Program-made: the position numbers and the translations under genes
The notes under the pieces: model-generated
Databases searched by the model: none
Told to the model about the DNA's origin: nothing
The model's input: only the letters and a program-made list of their open reading frames with translations
Origin: JAEXNA01 sp037968995
GTDB taxonomy: Bacteria; Vulcanimicrobiota; Xenobia; Xenobiales; JADMJV01
Direction: 5' to 3'
DNA length: 7,169 nt
NCBI GenBank assembly: GCA_037968995.1
Contig: JBBKWP010000469.1
Location: 1 to 7,169 of the forward strand
Shown: one piece after another, positions 1 to 6,165 of the stretch
How positions within the stretch are numbered: the first letter of the stretch is position 1
How the letters are laid out: every line of letters starts with the position of its first letter

Positions 1-403
1 GCTCTCCCCTTTGCACTTCGACATCGAAAAGTTTTAACAGGGCTAAGCCTTGTTCTTCCAATTCAGGCGGATCTTTCTTAGCTTCTGAGAGGTAACTCTC
101 GGCACTCTGCTTCGCGGCCCGCCAGTCGCCTTCCGATTTCGCTATGCGAAATTGCGCCTCTGCGATCTCGCCGAGGGCGCAGAGAAGATTATCGCGATCT
201 TTGTGAGTCCTGGCCAAGCGCTCTAACTCTTCCGAGTGTGACAAGACCTCTCTTGGATCTGGACAGTAAGAGCTGGCCATACTAAGCTCGTCCATAAGAG
301 CCTCTACGTCGTTGGTCTTTCGGATCTCCGCGATGTCTTCTAAAAACTGGGAACGATCCTCTTGAGAGGGAGTCGAGTCATCTCCGTTTGCAACTTCTTC
401 CAT
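1..403 (-). CDS. TPR-like alpha-helical protein, N-terminal part (runs off left edge)
   Basis: Reading the minus strand from an ATG at 403-401 gives 134 codons without a stop up to the window edge. The product begins MEEVANGDDSTPSQED, a polar acidic tail, and then becomes almost entirely amphipathic helix. The stretch with ALGEIAEAQFRIAKSEGDWRAA, split here as ALGEIAEAQFRIAK and SEGDWRAAKQSAESYL, has the small-residue, G-D-W and A spacing of tetratricopeptide-type helix pairs. There is no signal peptide or membrane segment, so it is probably cytosolic, perhaps a scaffold for protein contacts. An in-frame GTG at 421-419 (adding MSEVAV) with GAGG four bases upstream is an alternative start; a TGA at 430-428 closes the frame beyond it. 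The function is unknown, and the TPR call rests on helix pattern only. The reading frame is well supported because it stays open throughout. Confidence 0.7.
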   Translation of the reverse strand, partial: MEEVANGDDSTPSQEDRSQFLEDIAEIRKTNDVEALMDELSMASSYCPDPREVLSHSEELERLARTHKDRDNLLCALGEIAEAQFRIAKSEGDWRAAKQSAESYLSEAKKDPPELEEQGLALLKLFDVEVQRGE

Positions 404-459
404 GACCGCTACTTCGCTCACAGAGCCTCAACGACCCTGTATCTACGGCATCCGAAATA

Positions 460-540
460 GTTGCTGCTCGTGTTCTATTGTAGGGCCTCGAGAAGTCTGT
501 CCGTCACAGCGCCAAAGCTGCCGAGCCAACCAGACGAGCG
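460..540 (-). pseudogene. Decayed remnant of a duplicated block (ends of a DUF2306-like gene and of the 453-residue gene)
   Basis: Bases 460-510 align with 4193-4245 at about 44 of 51 positions with two one-base gaps. This covers the last codons, the TAG stop and about 17 bases beyond the stop of the 453-residue gene. The remnant encodes TDRLLEALQ-stop where the intact gene encodes PDRLLEAFE-stop. Bases 517-540 match 5781-5804 at 23 of 24 positions, inside the DUF2306 pseudogene, and 497-522 match 5731-5756 at 20 of 26. In that frame the remnant reads LVWLARQLWRCDGQ against LVWLAWQ...KLWRCHGQ, with ten codons missing. Strand and order are the same as in the distant block. No start or complete domain survives. 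The mutated codons create a TACAAT at 482-477 that could act as a -10 element for the left-hand gene, but no good -35 accompanies it. Confidence 0.6.
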
Positions 541-570
541 TCGCATTCGTAAACTTGAAGACCGCGCGAG

Positions 571-1158
571 TTAGCCGAGCGGAACGAATACGTTCTCGTA
601 GATCTCCGAGACCGACAGGGTGAGCTTGAGTGACGGCAACTCGACGGTTCCTTCTCTCAAGGGCAGATGTGACGTCAGCCAAGAGTCGGCGCTGTGGCGC
701 ACGCTGCTGTACACTCCGGGGGCGGACTGTTCCACGAGCAAAAGCTGCTCCAGGGACGGTAGGCTTCTGTAGAAATCACTTTTTGGACCTTTGTCGTAGG
801 CTTCGGTGCTGGGCGAGAGGATCTCGATCACCACTCGGGCAGCCGTGATCGTGTCGGACCTTTTTGGGTAGAATTGTGGCTCGCCGCACACCACCATGAG
901 GTCGGGGTACGTGAAAAGGTTGTGGGCCGCGACGTGGAGTCGGACGTCGGAAGTGAAAACTTCGCACTCTCCGCCAGACAGTGCGCCGGCGAGCGTTCTT
1001 GCCAGGTTGTTAAGGATGCGGTTGTGGTCTAGGGTCCCGCCTGTCATCGCGAAGAGTTCACCTTGAAGAAACTCGCTCCGCTCAGACGCTTGCTCTTCTA
1101 GGGAGAAATATTCGTCCACCGTGAATTTTCGGTGGGGTCGATCAAATTCGGCCCGCAC
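571..1158 (-). CDS. Uma2 family (DUF820) PD-(D/E)XK restriction-endonuclease-like protein
   Basis: A 195-residue protein of normal full length for the Uma2/DUF820 family, whose members have the PD-(D/E)XK nuclease fold; their cellular targets are mostly unknown. Visible family landmarks in order are FTVDEYFSLEE (residues 12-22), the acidic QGELFAMTGGTLDHNRI segment (32-48, with E34 and the DHNR helix start), YPDLMVVCG with D86, VIEILSPST with E112, and the characteristic YDKGPKSDFYRSLPSLEQLL (121-140). It ends with LPSLKLTLSVSEIY, typical of the family. The catalytic acidic residues appear intact, so it is probably active. The start is GTG at 1158-1156, chosen for an AGGAG seven bases upstream. 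It is cytosolic, with no signal peptide or membrane segment. It stands alone, divergent from the zinc-ribbon gene and directly upstream of a gene remnant. Uma2 genes are often present in many copies in environmental genomes; a defence or mobile-element role is inference. Confidence 0.92.
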   Translation of the reverse strand: MRAEFDRPHRKFTVDEYFSLEEQASERSEFLQGELFAMTGGTLDHNRILNNLARTLAGALSGGECEVFTSDVRLHVAAHNLFTYPDLMVVCGEPQFYPKRSDTITAARVVIEILSPSTEAYDKGPKSDFYRSLPSLEQLLLVEQSAPGVYSSVRHSADSWLTSHLPLREGTVELPSLKLTLSVSEIYENVFVPLG

Positions 1159-1165
1159 AGGTCAT

Positions 1166-1170
1166 CTCCT
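1166..1170 (-). promoter_or_regulatory. Shine-Dalgarno site of the Uma2 gene
   Basis: The minus strand reads AGGAG followed by seven bases and then GTG. This strong site decides the GTG start of the Uma2 gene over any downstream alternative. Confidence 0.75.
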
Positions 1171-1289
1171 AGAAGCTGAACGTGCCACCCTCGGAATGCA
1201 CAGCCCCAAACCTAGGTGGGCGCCACTGACACGGTCGACCAGGACATCATTTCTGAACAAGAATCTTCAATGATGAAATCCTTCCTACT

Positions 1290-1313
1290 GGGTCAAATGA
1301 CCCTAAAAGGTCA
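1290..1313. promoter_or_regulatory. Inverted repeat, possible operator in the divergent intergenic region
   Basis: GGGTCA, two bases, TGACCC (1290-1303) is a perfect six-base inverted repeat. A third half-site, GGTCA (1309-1313), is inverted relative to the second arm after a six-base gap. It lies 42-65 bases upstream of the ATG of the 796-residue gene and about 130 bases upstream of the divergent Uma2 gene. A dimeric repressor or activator site controlling either gene is possible. No convincing -35/-10 pair was found beside it, so the regulatory role is inference. Confidence 0.35.
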
Positions 1314-1354
1314 CCAATGCAGGGTTTGGGTAGCTCGCTCTTAAGACATGATCT

Positions 1355-3745
1355 ATGGACCTTAAACCTCTCCAGTGCCCGAGTTGCGGCGGCATGGTGC
1401 CGCTCGGAGAGGGCCACTCCTGCCCCTGTCCCTTTTGTCAGCATGACATCCCCATCCCGCAGGACTACGTCGATTGGCGTGGACAAAAAAAAGACAAGCT
1501 GCGAGCTGAAGAGCAACTCATCAACCTTCATAAAGAGCTCGGTAGGACGCCGAAGCGCTGGGAAATCTGGCTGGCGAAAATTAAGGGGGGTTGCGGTTGC
1601 GGGGGCTGTCTTTTCTTCTACATAACGATGCTGCTCGGTGGGCTTCTTATACGACTTGAAATTTGGTCGATGGGGGCATTCTCTTCCGGCGCTTCGCAGC
1701 AAGCCAATCCCGATGGCGGAACAACGGGTGTTCTCGCGGGTTTGTCGGTGCTGATTGTTCTGTTGCCTTACTTTGCCGCTACCGTTTTCATCGGCCTAGG
1801 CATTTGGTACCTCCGTAGAAAAGTTTTCACCTTGGCCACGTTGCAAGGTAAGTTAGTCGCGTCGCCTCCTGTGCACGAAGGCGGCCTTTCCACCTGCCGA
1901 AGCTGTGGGGGACCCTTGGAGCTGAAGCCAGGGCACATCTGCGCTCCTTGTTTTTATTGTGGTTCTCAAAACCTGGTAGCTCTAGACCCAGATTGGTGCG
2001 CCCGCTTGAAGGCCGGCACAAAACAGAGTCGGGAGAGCTTCGCCGAGGCGATGGCGGTGTACCATCAAACGACGTCAAACGCTAAAAAGAGACTGGCGGC
2101 CTACGGGGTCTTCTTTGTTCTGCTGGGATGGTTTCTTTTCAGCGGTATCAGCAATGCCGAAGACAAAAGATGGCCGCCGGTGGGATTCGAGAAATTTGTC
2201 GAAGAGCAGAGAGTCCTCACGGTGAACCCGTCGCTCCAGTTCTTTTTGAATCAGCCTATTGCCTTCGATTTTCATGATATCTATTTTGGTGTTCCCGGTG
2301 AACTGCAGCAGAACAAGGCCGTCTATTTCTTGGTTCCGCTCGATGAAGGCGAGAAACTGACCGTCACGCTTGATGAAGGAGAGGTCCCGGCAGTGGTCCG
2401 CTTTGTCGCTGAGAACGACAGCGAGCGCCTTCTCAAGGGCAAAAGAATAGAATGGACGCCTTTGCCGGACAGACCCGCTGTTTTTACCGCCGACAAGAAG
2501 AGCTGGCACTGTATTTCTGTGGCTCCCGAGCAGACGGTCAAGTCCGCGCCTTACACAATCGCTTTCGAGGTCGCGGGGAGGCACAGACAGGGGAAACCGC
2601 TGGATCTCGCCGGGGCGAGCATCGGAGGGATCGTCTTGAACATGAAGCCCAAACTGGCGCCGTTACCAACCCAAGATTCCGCTTGGTCTCAGATCGGCGA
2701 GGTGGAAGTCCAGCTGGACAAAAATGGACGCGTCGAGCGTCTTCGAGGTCCCGTTCTGAGTGCCCCCAACGCGCCGGAGGCCAACGGGCCTGGGAAAACC
2801 TGGTTGGACAGCTTCGCCCCTATGTTGTCGACTCAAGTTTACCTCTCCAAAGAGCCCTCGGGGTATGAACTCTTTTGGCAGCACGTCTACAACACACCGG
2901 AAGCGGTGCTAAAAGTCAAAGAAAAAGACGGAGCGCTCGTTGGGTTTGAGTTGTCGAGAGGAGAAGGCAACGATGGAAAGACGGTCAGCGGGCTATCGAA
3001 GGATGGGTCTCCTATAATTTTGGGGCAGCGACCAGACGGTTCGGCTGCTACCATGTTCAACGAATTCACTTTCGACCGGGAAGAGGGCTTCAACGTCTAC
3101 GGCATCACCCCGGACACCCCTCGCGAAGAGGCGGAAAAACTGCTCGGCAAGCCGTCTCGCGAGTGGGGTCGTTATGCGCATTACGGAGCGGAAACGGTGT
3201 GCTATTGGGACAGTAAAGTGCGTTGGATCCGGAGCCCGATCCTCAGCCAAGGGAGCCGAATGGTGAAATTCGAAGGTCCCGCTCAATTTCTCAAGGACCT
3301 CGTTGGCGAAAGATTTCTGCGAATCGATCTGAGCGGCCAGCCTCGGGGGTTGCCGTCGTTCCACTATCGCGGAGAGTTTTTTGCTTTTGGCGAAGATGTT
3401 TTAGTCATTTTTACTAGCAACAGCGAGATCCTGAGCGGCGCGGTAATGTCCGGTTCGCTTTTCCCAAAGTGGGAAGAGACCCAGATTTCGGTCGTGGACG
3501 GTCTGGCCAAAATGGGAAGCTTCTCTCTGAAAGAGAACAGCGGGGATCCCGACCCCCTGTTCAGCTTTTTTGGACAAGAACACTTGCACTTTCTCTTTGA
3601 GCATTCTTCACCAGACAGGGATTTACTAGAAAACTTCGCCCAAGAATCGGATACCAGCTCTTTTCAGTACTCTATTTGGGGCCCAGGGCCGATCGTTCGG
3701 ATCGAGTATTGGAAGCAGCACTTCAACAAGGTTCAAGAAACCTGA
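1355..3745 (+). CDS. Membrane protein with two zinc ribbons, three transmembrane segments and a large exported C-terminal region
   Basis: A 796-residue protein of unknown function. Zinc ribbon 1 (residues 8-28) has C8-x2-C11 and C23/C25-x2-C28; zinc ribbon 2 (181-202) has C181-x2-C184 and C196/C199-x2-C202. Both carry a CGG...GH-C pattern, so they look like an internal duplication. Membrane segments lie at about 84-103, 125-153 and 248-266. Basic residues (RRK after the second, KKR before the third) place both ribbons in the cytosol and residues 267-796 outside. The exported part is rich in beta-type sequence. It includes GITPDTPREEAEKLLGKP (583-600) followed by VCYWDSKVRWI (615-625), which resembles the helix-then-strand pattern of BamE/SmpA-like small domains. 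The cluster C80, C82, C85 sits at the entrance of the first membrane segment. The ATG is the first possible start, since an in-frame TGA lies two codons before it; no strong Shine-Dalgarno site is seen. The gene ends with tandem stops TGA TAG. A sensor or envelope-stress role is a guess. Confidence 0.88.
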   Translation: MDLKPLQCPSCGGMVPLGEGHSCPCPFCQHDIPIPQDYVDWRGQKKDKLRAEEQLINLHKELGRTPKRWEIWLAKIKGGCGCGGCLFFYITMLLGGLLIRLEIWSMGAFSSGASQQANPDGGTTGVLAGLSVLIVLLPYFAATVFIGLGIWYLRRKVFTLATLQGKLVASPPVHEGGLSTCRSCGGPLELKPGHICAPCFYCGSQNLVALDPDWCARLKAGTKQSRESFAEAMAVYHQTTSNAKKRLAAYGVFFVLLGWFLFSGISNAEDKRWPPVGFEKFVEEQRVLTVNPSLQFFLNQPIAFDFHDIYFGVPGELQQNKAVYFLVPLDEGEKLTVTLDEGEVPAVVRFVAENDSERLLKGKRIEWTPLPDRPAVFTADKKSWHCISVAPEQTVKSAPYTIAFEVAGRHRQGKPLDLAGASIGGIVLNMKPKLAPLPTQDSAWSQIGEVEVQLDKNGRVERLRGPVLSAPNAPEANGPGKTWLDSFAPMLSTQVYLSKEPSGYELFWQHVYNTPEAVLKVKEKDGALVGFELSRGEGNDGKTVSGLSKDGSPIILGQRPDGSAATMFNEFTFDREEGFNVYGITPDTPREEAEKLLGKPSREWGRYAHYGAETVCYWDSKVRWIRSPILSQGSRMVKFEGPAQFLKDLVGERFLRIDLSGQPRGLPSFHYRGEFFAFGEDVLVIFTSNSEILSGAVMSGSLFPKWEETQISVVDGLAKMGSFSLKENSGDPDPLFSFFGQEHLHFLFEHSSPDRDLLENFAQESDTSSFQYSIWGPGPIVRIEYWKQHFNKVQET

Positions 3746-3766
3746 TAGCACGGTCAGAGTGCCTGA

Positions 3767-4054
3767 TCAAACAGCCATGAGCCAGCCATCATAAGACGCA
3801 CCCAAGGCCTCTTCCTGAAGCTCTAGAGAGGGGATGAAGACGTCTTCCCGCGAGGTCCAACCGTTCATCACTTCGGACTGAATTTCAACACTATCGATGG
3901 GGTCCGAGACTTCGACCTCGTCCATGGCGATACTCTGTTCAACCATTCCAAGGTCAGATCCGTCGCCGGACCAACCGAGGTCGAGGGTTTCACCCGAGAA
4001 AGGCGTGGAACCGGTGAAAAGGTTGGGGGTGTATCCTGATTGTCCGATGCTCAT
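3767..4054 (-). CDS. Very acidic small protein of unknown function
   Basis: A 95-residue product starting MSIGQSGYTPNLFTG. By count it has 18 Asp/Glu and only one basic residue (the Arg in TSRED). The first half is Gly/Ser/Thr-rich and probably disordered; the second (DEVEVSDPIDSVEIQSEV and onward) is acidic with alternating hydrophobic residues. No signal peptide, membrane segment, cysteine or known motif is visible. A GTG at 4120-4118 would add 22 residues containing five Lys/Arg. That abrupt charge change, and the better start codon, favour the ATG at 4054-4052, which has only a weak GAG upstream. The gene is convergent with the zinc-ribbon gene, 21 bases apart, and follows the 453-residue gene on the same strand. 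A promoter-like sequence upstream supports separate transcription. A binding partner, inhibitor or DNA-mimic role would suit the composition but is not shown. Confidence 0.55.
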   Translation of the reverse strand: MSIGQSGYTPNLFTGSTPFSGETLDLGWSGDGSDLGMVEQSIAMDEVEVSDPIDSVEIQSEVMNGWTSREDVFIPSLELQEEALGASYDGWLMAV

Positions 4055-4145
4055 GTTCTTGACTCGCTTCCCTTGTTTGGTTGATCTTGATGATGCCAAA
4101 ACTCCGGGCAGCCAACCCACGATGCAATGATGATCTTTTGAATAA

Positions 4146-4175
4146 ATTGTAAACTTTTCAGGTGGGCCGCTTCAA
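4146..4175 (-). promoter_or_regulatory. Putative sigma70-type promoter for the acidic small protein
   Basis: On the minus strand TTGAAG (4175-4170) is followed by an 18-base spacer and TACAAT (4151-4146), in a locally AT-rich stretch just upstream of the small gene. The -10 matches the consensus at five of six positions and the -35 at four of six. Transcription would begin near 4139, giving a leader of about 85 bases to the ATG at 4054. Confidence 0.4.
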
Positions 4176-4192
4176 GCGATGCTTCCTAGCGG

Positions 4193-4245
4193 GTTGCTGC
4201 TCGTGGTTCTATTCAAAGGCCTCGAGAAGTCGGTCCGGCAGCAGC
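4193..4245 (-). repeat. 3' end segment with a partial copy at 460-510
   Basis: This segment spans the last codons and TAG stop of the 453-residue gene plus 16 bases beyond. It shares GTTGCTGCTCGTG, TTCTATT and GGCCTCGAGAAGTC exactly with 460-510. The similarity continues past the stop codon, which argues for DNA duplication and not protein-level convergence. Confidence 0.65.
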
Positions 4246-5570
4246 CTGAGATCGCGCTGCAAAGCCTCCGCTTCATAGACGGGGAACGGAGGGTCTAGAT
4301 TTCCACGAACGAATCTACCGAAAATAGACTGAAGTGAGGGGAAGTCCCCAACCGCCTGCACCGGTGGGCAACCGAAGAACTTCCCGTCGTGCTCTTGGCT
4401 CTGTTCTGCCAATTCTCTCAGAGTTTCACCGACTTGTTTCACCACGATCTGCCTTCTGGCCAGCAGTTCTTGGTTCTTGATCAAATCGAGCCCGGTGAGG
4501 TCCGTTTTCAAACCGGCAGCCGAGAGCAGCAGAGTGAGTTCTAGGTTTCCGGGAATTCTCAAACTGTGAGATCCAACGACGACCCCGTCTTGAACCCAGA
4601 GCAAGCGCGACACTGTGGCCCCCGGCGCGAGTTCCGGCGTGGCAGTTCGAAAAGAACTCTTTTCGCTCTTCTGAACTACCGACAGGCAGGCCAAGGCCGA
4701 TACACTGTTCTTCGGATCGAGGGATTTGGAGGTATCGGAGATGGCGGCTTGGTCGAGTAGAACCGCCTTGGTGGACGTCAGGGCTGCCGAAAAAGGAGTC
4801 GACGGGATGCGATAATCTCCCACCGGAAGGAGAGCTAGAGGAACTCGGGTGTGGTAGGGCGGAGGGGGGTCGCCCAAATGGATCCCGGGAATCTCGAGAC
4901 CGTCCACGTTCAGCGGGACGGCTGAGGCAAAACAGGACGTCATCAAAGCCTGTCGCAAGGCGGCGAGTTCCGCGCGGGCGGAGCGGCGAACTTCAAAGAA
5001 TGTGGAACGGCTTTCGGGAAACGATCCCAGATGGCTGACCTCGAAAACCGTCTTCTCTTCGAGCAAGACATCTTCGATCCGGTTGCGGTCCAACTTCAAC
5101 TGCCCGTCGCGCCAGAGAGCGCTGGTACCGTCCGGGGCCTTCACTCGAAAACTCGTCAACTCTTCGTTGACGCTCAAAGCTCTTACCACAACGGCGTAGG
5201 CCAAAAGAGCCCCGTCCGTGGTGGCTTCGCCGTCCAAAACCGCTTGAAGTTGTGGCCACGTCCAAGGCGCGGCCCCAGAAATCTGGATGACCGACTCACG
5301 GGCCGACTGCGTCACTTTGATGTCGGTCGCACGGCCGCGGTGGGCAGCTTGAACCAGGACTAAAATCCAGCTCTCCGCCGTGGGAAGTTGGAAGGCCGCG
5401 AGCTTACGCTTGGCCACCTTTTCATCGATGGTGAAAACGCCCGCGGAGTCCCGGTCGCCTTCTGAGCTCAGTTCTTGGAGAAGAGTCTCGATTCCGGGAG
5501 ACAAGGTTTGCGGCGTGTGCGCTGACATAGGGCTTAAAGAATCGAGGTGTTCCGGTGAAGATGGCGGCAT
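4209..5570 (-). CDS. Hypothetical protein, possibly a degenerate GHKL/HSP90-like ATPase-fold protein
   Basis: A 453-residue protein without signal peptide or membrane segment, presumed cytosolic. Residues 46-98 run FTIDEKVAKRKLAAFQLP, then a helix WILVLVQAAHRGRATDIKV and a strand ESVIQIS. This helix-strand order recalls the first GHKL helix and following strands in HSP90-like proteins, but the ATP-binding Asn and the DxGxG loop are not visible. Later parts (AYAVVVRALSV at 125-135; LRQALMTSCFASAVPLNVDG at 205-224) fit what I recall of a poorly described family of degenerate HSP90-like proteins in Planctomycetota and Myxococcota. The C-terminal third (about 365-453) is helical, with charged segments and FGRFVRGNLDPPFPVYEAEA. 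ATG 5570 and ATG 5528 both lack a good Shine-Dalgarno site. The 3' end is partly copied at 460-510. The reading frame is solid; the family assignment is from memory and weak. Confidence 0.8.
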   Translation of the reverse strand: MPPSSPEHLDSLSPMSAHTPQTLSPGIETLLQELSSEGDRDSAGVFTIDEKVAKRKLAAFQLPTAESWILVLVQAAHRGRATDIKVTQSARESVIQISGAAPWTWPQLQAVLDGEATTDGALLAYAVVVRALSVNEELTSFRVKAPDGTSALWRDGQLKLDRNRIEDVLLEEKTVFEVSHLGSFPESRSTFFEVRRSARAELAALRQALMTSCFASAVPLNVDGLEIPGIHLGDPPPPYHTRVPLALLPVGDYRIPSTPFSAALTSTKAVLLDQAAISDTSKSLDPKNSVSALACLSVVQKSEKSSFRTATPELAPGATVSRLLWVQDGVVVGSHSLRIPGNLELTLLLSAAGLKTDLTGLDLIKNQELLARRQIVVKQVGETLRELAEQSQEHDGKFFGCPPVQAVGDFPSLQSIFGRFVRGNLDPPFPVYEAEALQRDLRLLPDRLLEAFE

Positions 5571-5679
5571 GGTGGTAGTGGTGGTCTTCTCAGACCCGAG
5601 TCTCTTCGCCTGCAGAACCTACCTGAGGGCTTCCGGTGTTTCCTCCCTGGGGCGCGCAGCCAGGTCTAGGGACCCGCTG
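5571..5679. other. Intergenic stretch without a recognisable gene
   Basis: This lies between the start of the 453-residue gene and the stop of the DUF2306 pseudogene, both on the minus strand. A five-base inverted repeat (CCTGG at 5646-5650, CCAGG at 5660-5664) has no T-run and is too weak to call a terminator. No promoter pair stands out. Confidence 0.5.
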
Positions 5680-6117
5680 TCAGAGCGTGGGTAAACCCAC
5701 AGCCGGAGTGGGGGTCACGGGTTGCCGCCGCTGTCCATGGCAACGCCATAGCTTCCAGTGACAACCCAGCCAAAAACCGGGCTGCCAAGCCAACCAGACG
5801 AGCGGACCGGCGACTTCATCGGGTGCCAGGTTGAGGTAGGCGGCGCCGGCCAATCCCCACCGTTGAAAAATTGCCGCCATAGCCAAGAGGTAATGGACCT
5901 TCACCCACTGGACATGCCGAACGAGATGGCCTTGTCGGGCATTCCGCAGCGCCCCCCAAGCGGCGACCAACCACAAACCTGACAACGTTAGAAATCCCAA
6001 AGTCGCGGGAAGTCCCCCTTCGGCTCTCAAGCTTAAGGGCAGAGCCGTGATGCCACCGATGAAGGAAAAGCCAAGGTAGACTCGCCCCAGGAGCCGGTGT
6101 GGAAGATTTGGACAGAC
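5680..6117 (-). pseudogene. DUF2306-type membrane protein, N-terminally truncated
   Basis: The minus-strand frame is open from a TAG at 6120-6118 to a TGA at 5682-5680 and reads like the second half of DUF2306 integral membrane proteins. It opens with LPHRLLGRVYLGFSFIGG (family pattern HRxLGRxYL, then a hydrophobic glycine-rich helix). Next come EGGLPATLGFLTLSGLWLV, a polar turn ARQGHLVRHVQWVKVHYLL, and GPLVWLAWQPGFWLGCHW. About four membrane helices remain. The normal N-terminal helices are missing, the frame has no ATG before the conserved HRLLG motif, and a stop codon lies directly upstream. A TTG at 6030 could start a shorter 116-residue product but would cut through the first remaining helix region. 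It is most likely a remnant; a short expressed fragment cannot be excluded. Fragments of a similar sequence recur at 497-540. Confidence 0.7.
5731..5804 (-). repeat. Segment of the DUF2306 pseudogene with a partial copy at 497-540
   Basis: Bases 5781-5804 match 517-540 at 23 of 24 positions, and 5731-5756 match 497-522 at 20 of 26. The copy at the left lacks 30 bases (ten codons) relative to this one. Confidence 0.55.
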
Positions 6118-6150
6118 CTATCTGACACGACAAGATTTTAGCATCGCAAA

Positions 6151-6160
6151 GGGGAGGGAG
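6151..6160 (+). promoter_or_regulatory. Shine-Dalgarno site of the pilin-like gene
   Basis: GGGGAGGGAG ends five bases before a TTG at 6166-6168. No ATG lies at suitable spacing in this frame, so the site fixes the TTG as the start. Confidence 0.75.
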
Positions 6161-6165
6161 CGAAT

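Noticed and set aside
443..682. Minus-strand 79-residue ORF overlapping the end of the Uma2 gene
   Set aside because: Its right half is a frame-shadow of the Uma2 gene. Its only meaningful part is the repeat remnant at 460-540, already described as a pseudogene.
1247..1702. Minus-strand 151-residue ORF antisense to the zinc-ribbon gene
   Set aside because: It opposes well-supported cysteine motifs and a membrane helix in the plus frame, has no recognisable domain, and is best explained as a shadow.
2075..2584. Minus-strand 169-residue ORF inside the zinc-ribbon gene
   Set aside because: It is antisense to a continuous 796-codon frame, with no motif or ribosome site of its own.
3749..3763. 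Small inverted repeat GCAC...GTGC between the convergent genes as a terminator
   Set aside because: The stem is only four pairs and no T-run follows on either strand.
5816..6133. Minus-strand 105-residue ORF over the DUF2306 region
   Set aside because: It is Arg/Pro-rich with no family pattern. The overlapping frame carries the conserved membrane protein sequence, so this one is a shadow.
6108..6136. TTGGAC with an AAGATT/CAAGAT candidate as promoter of the pilin-like gene
   Set aside because: The -10 candidates match the consensus at only three of six positions, too weak to call.
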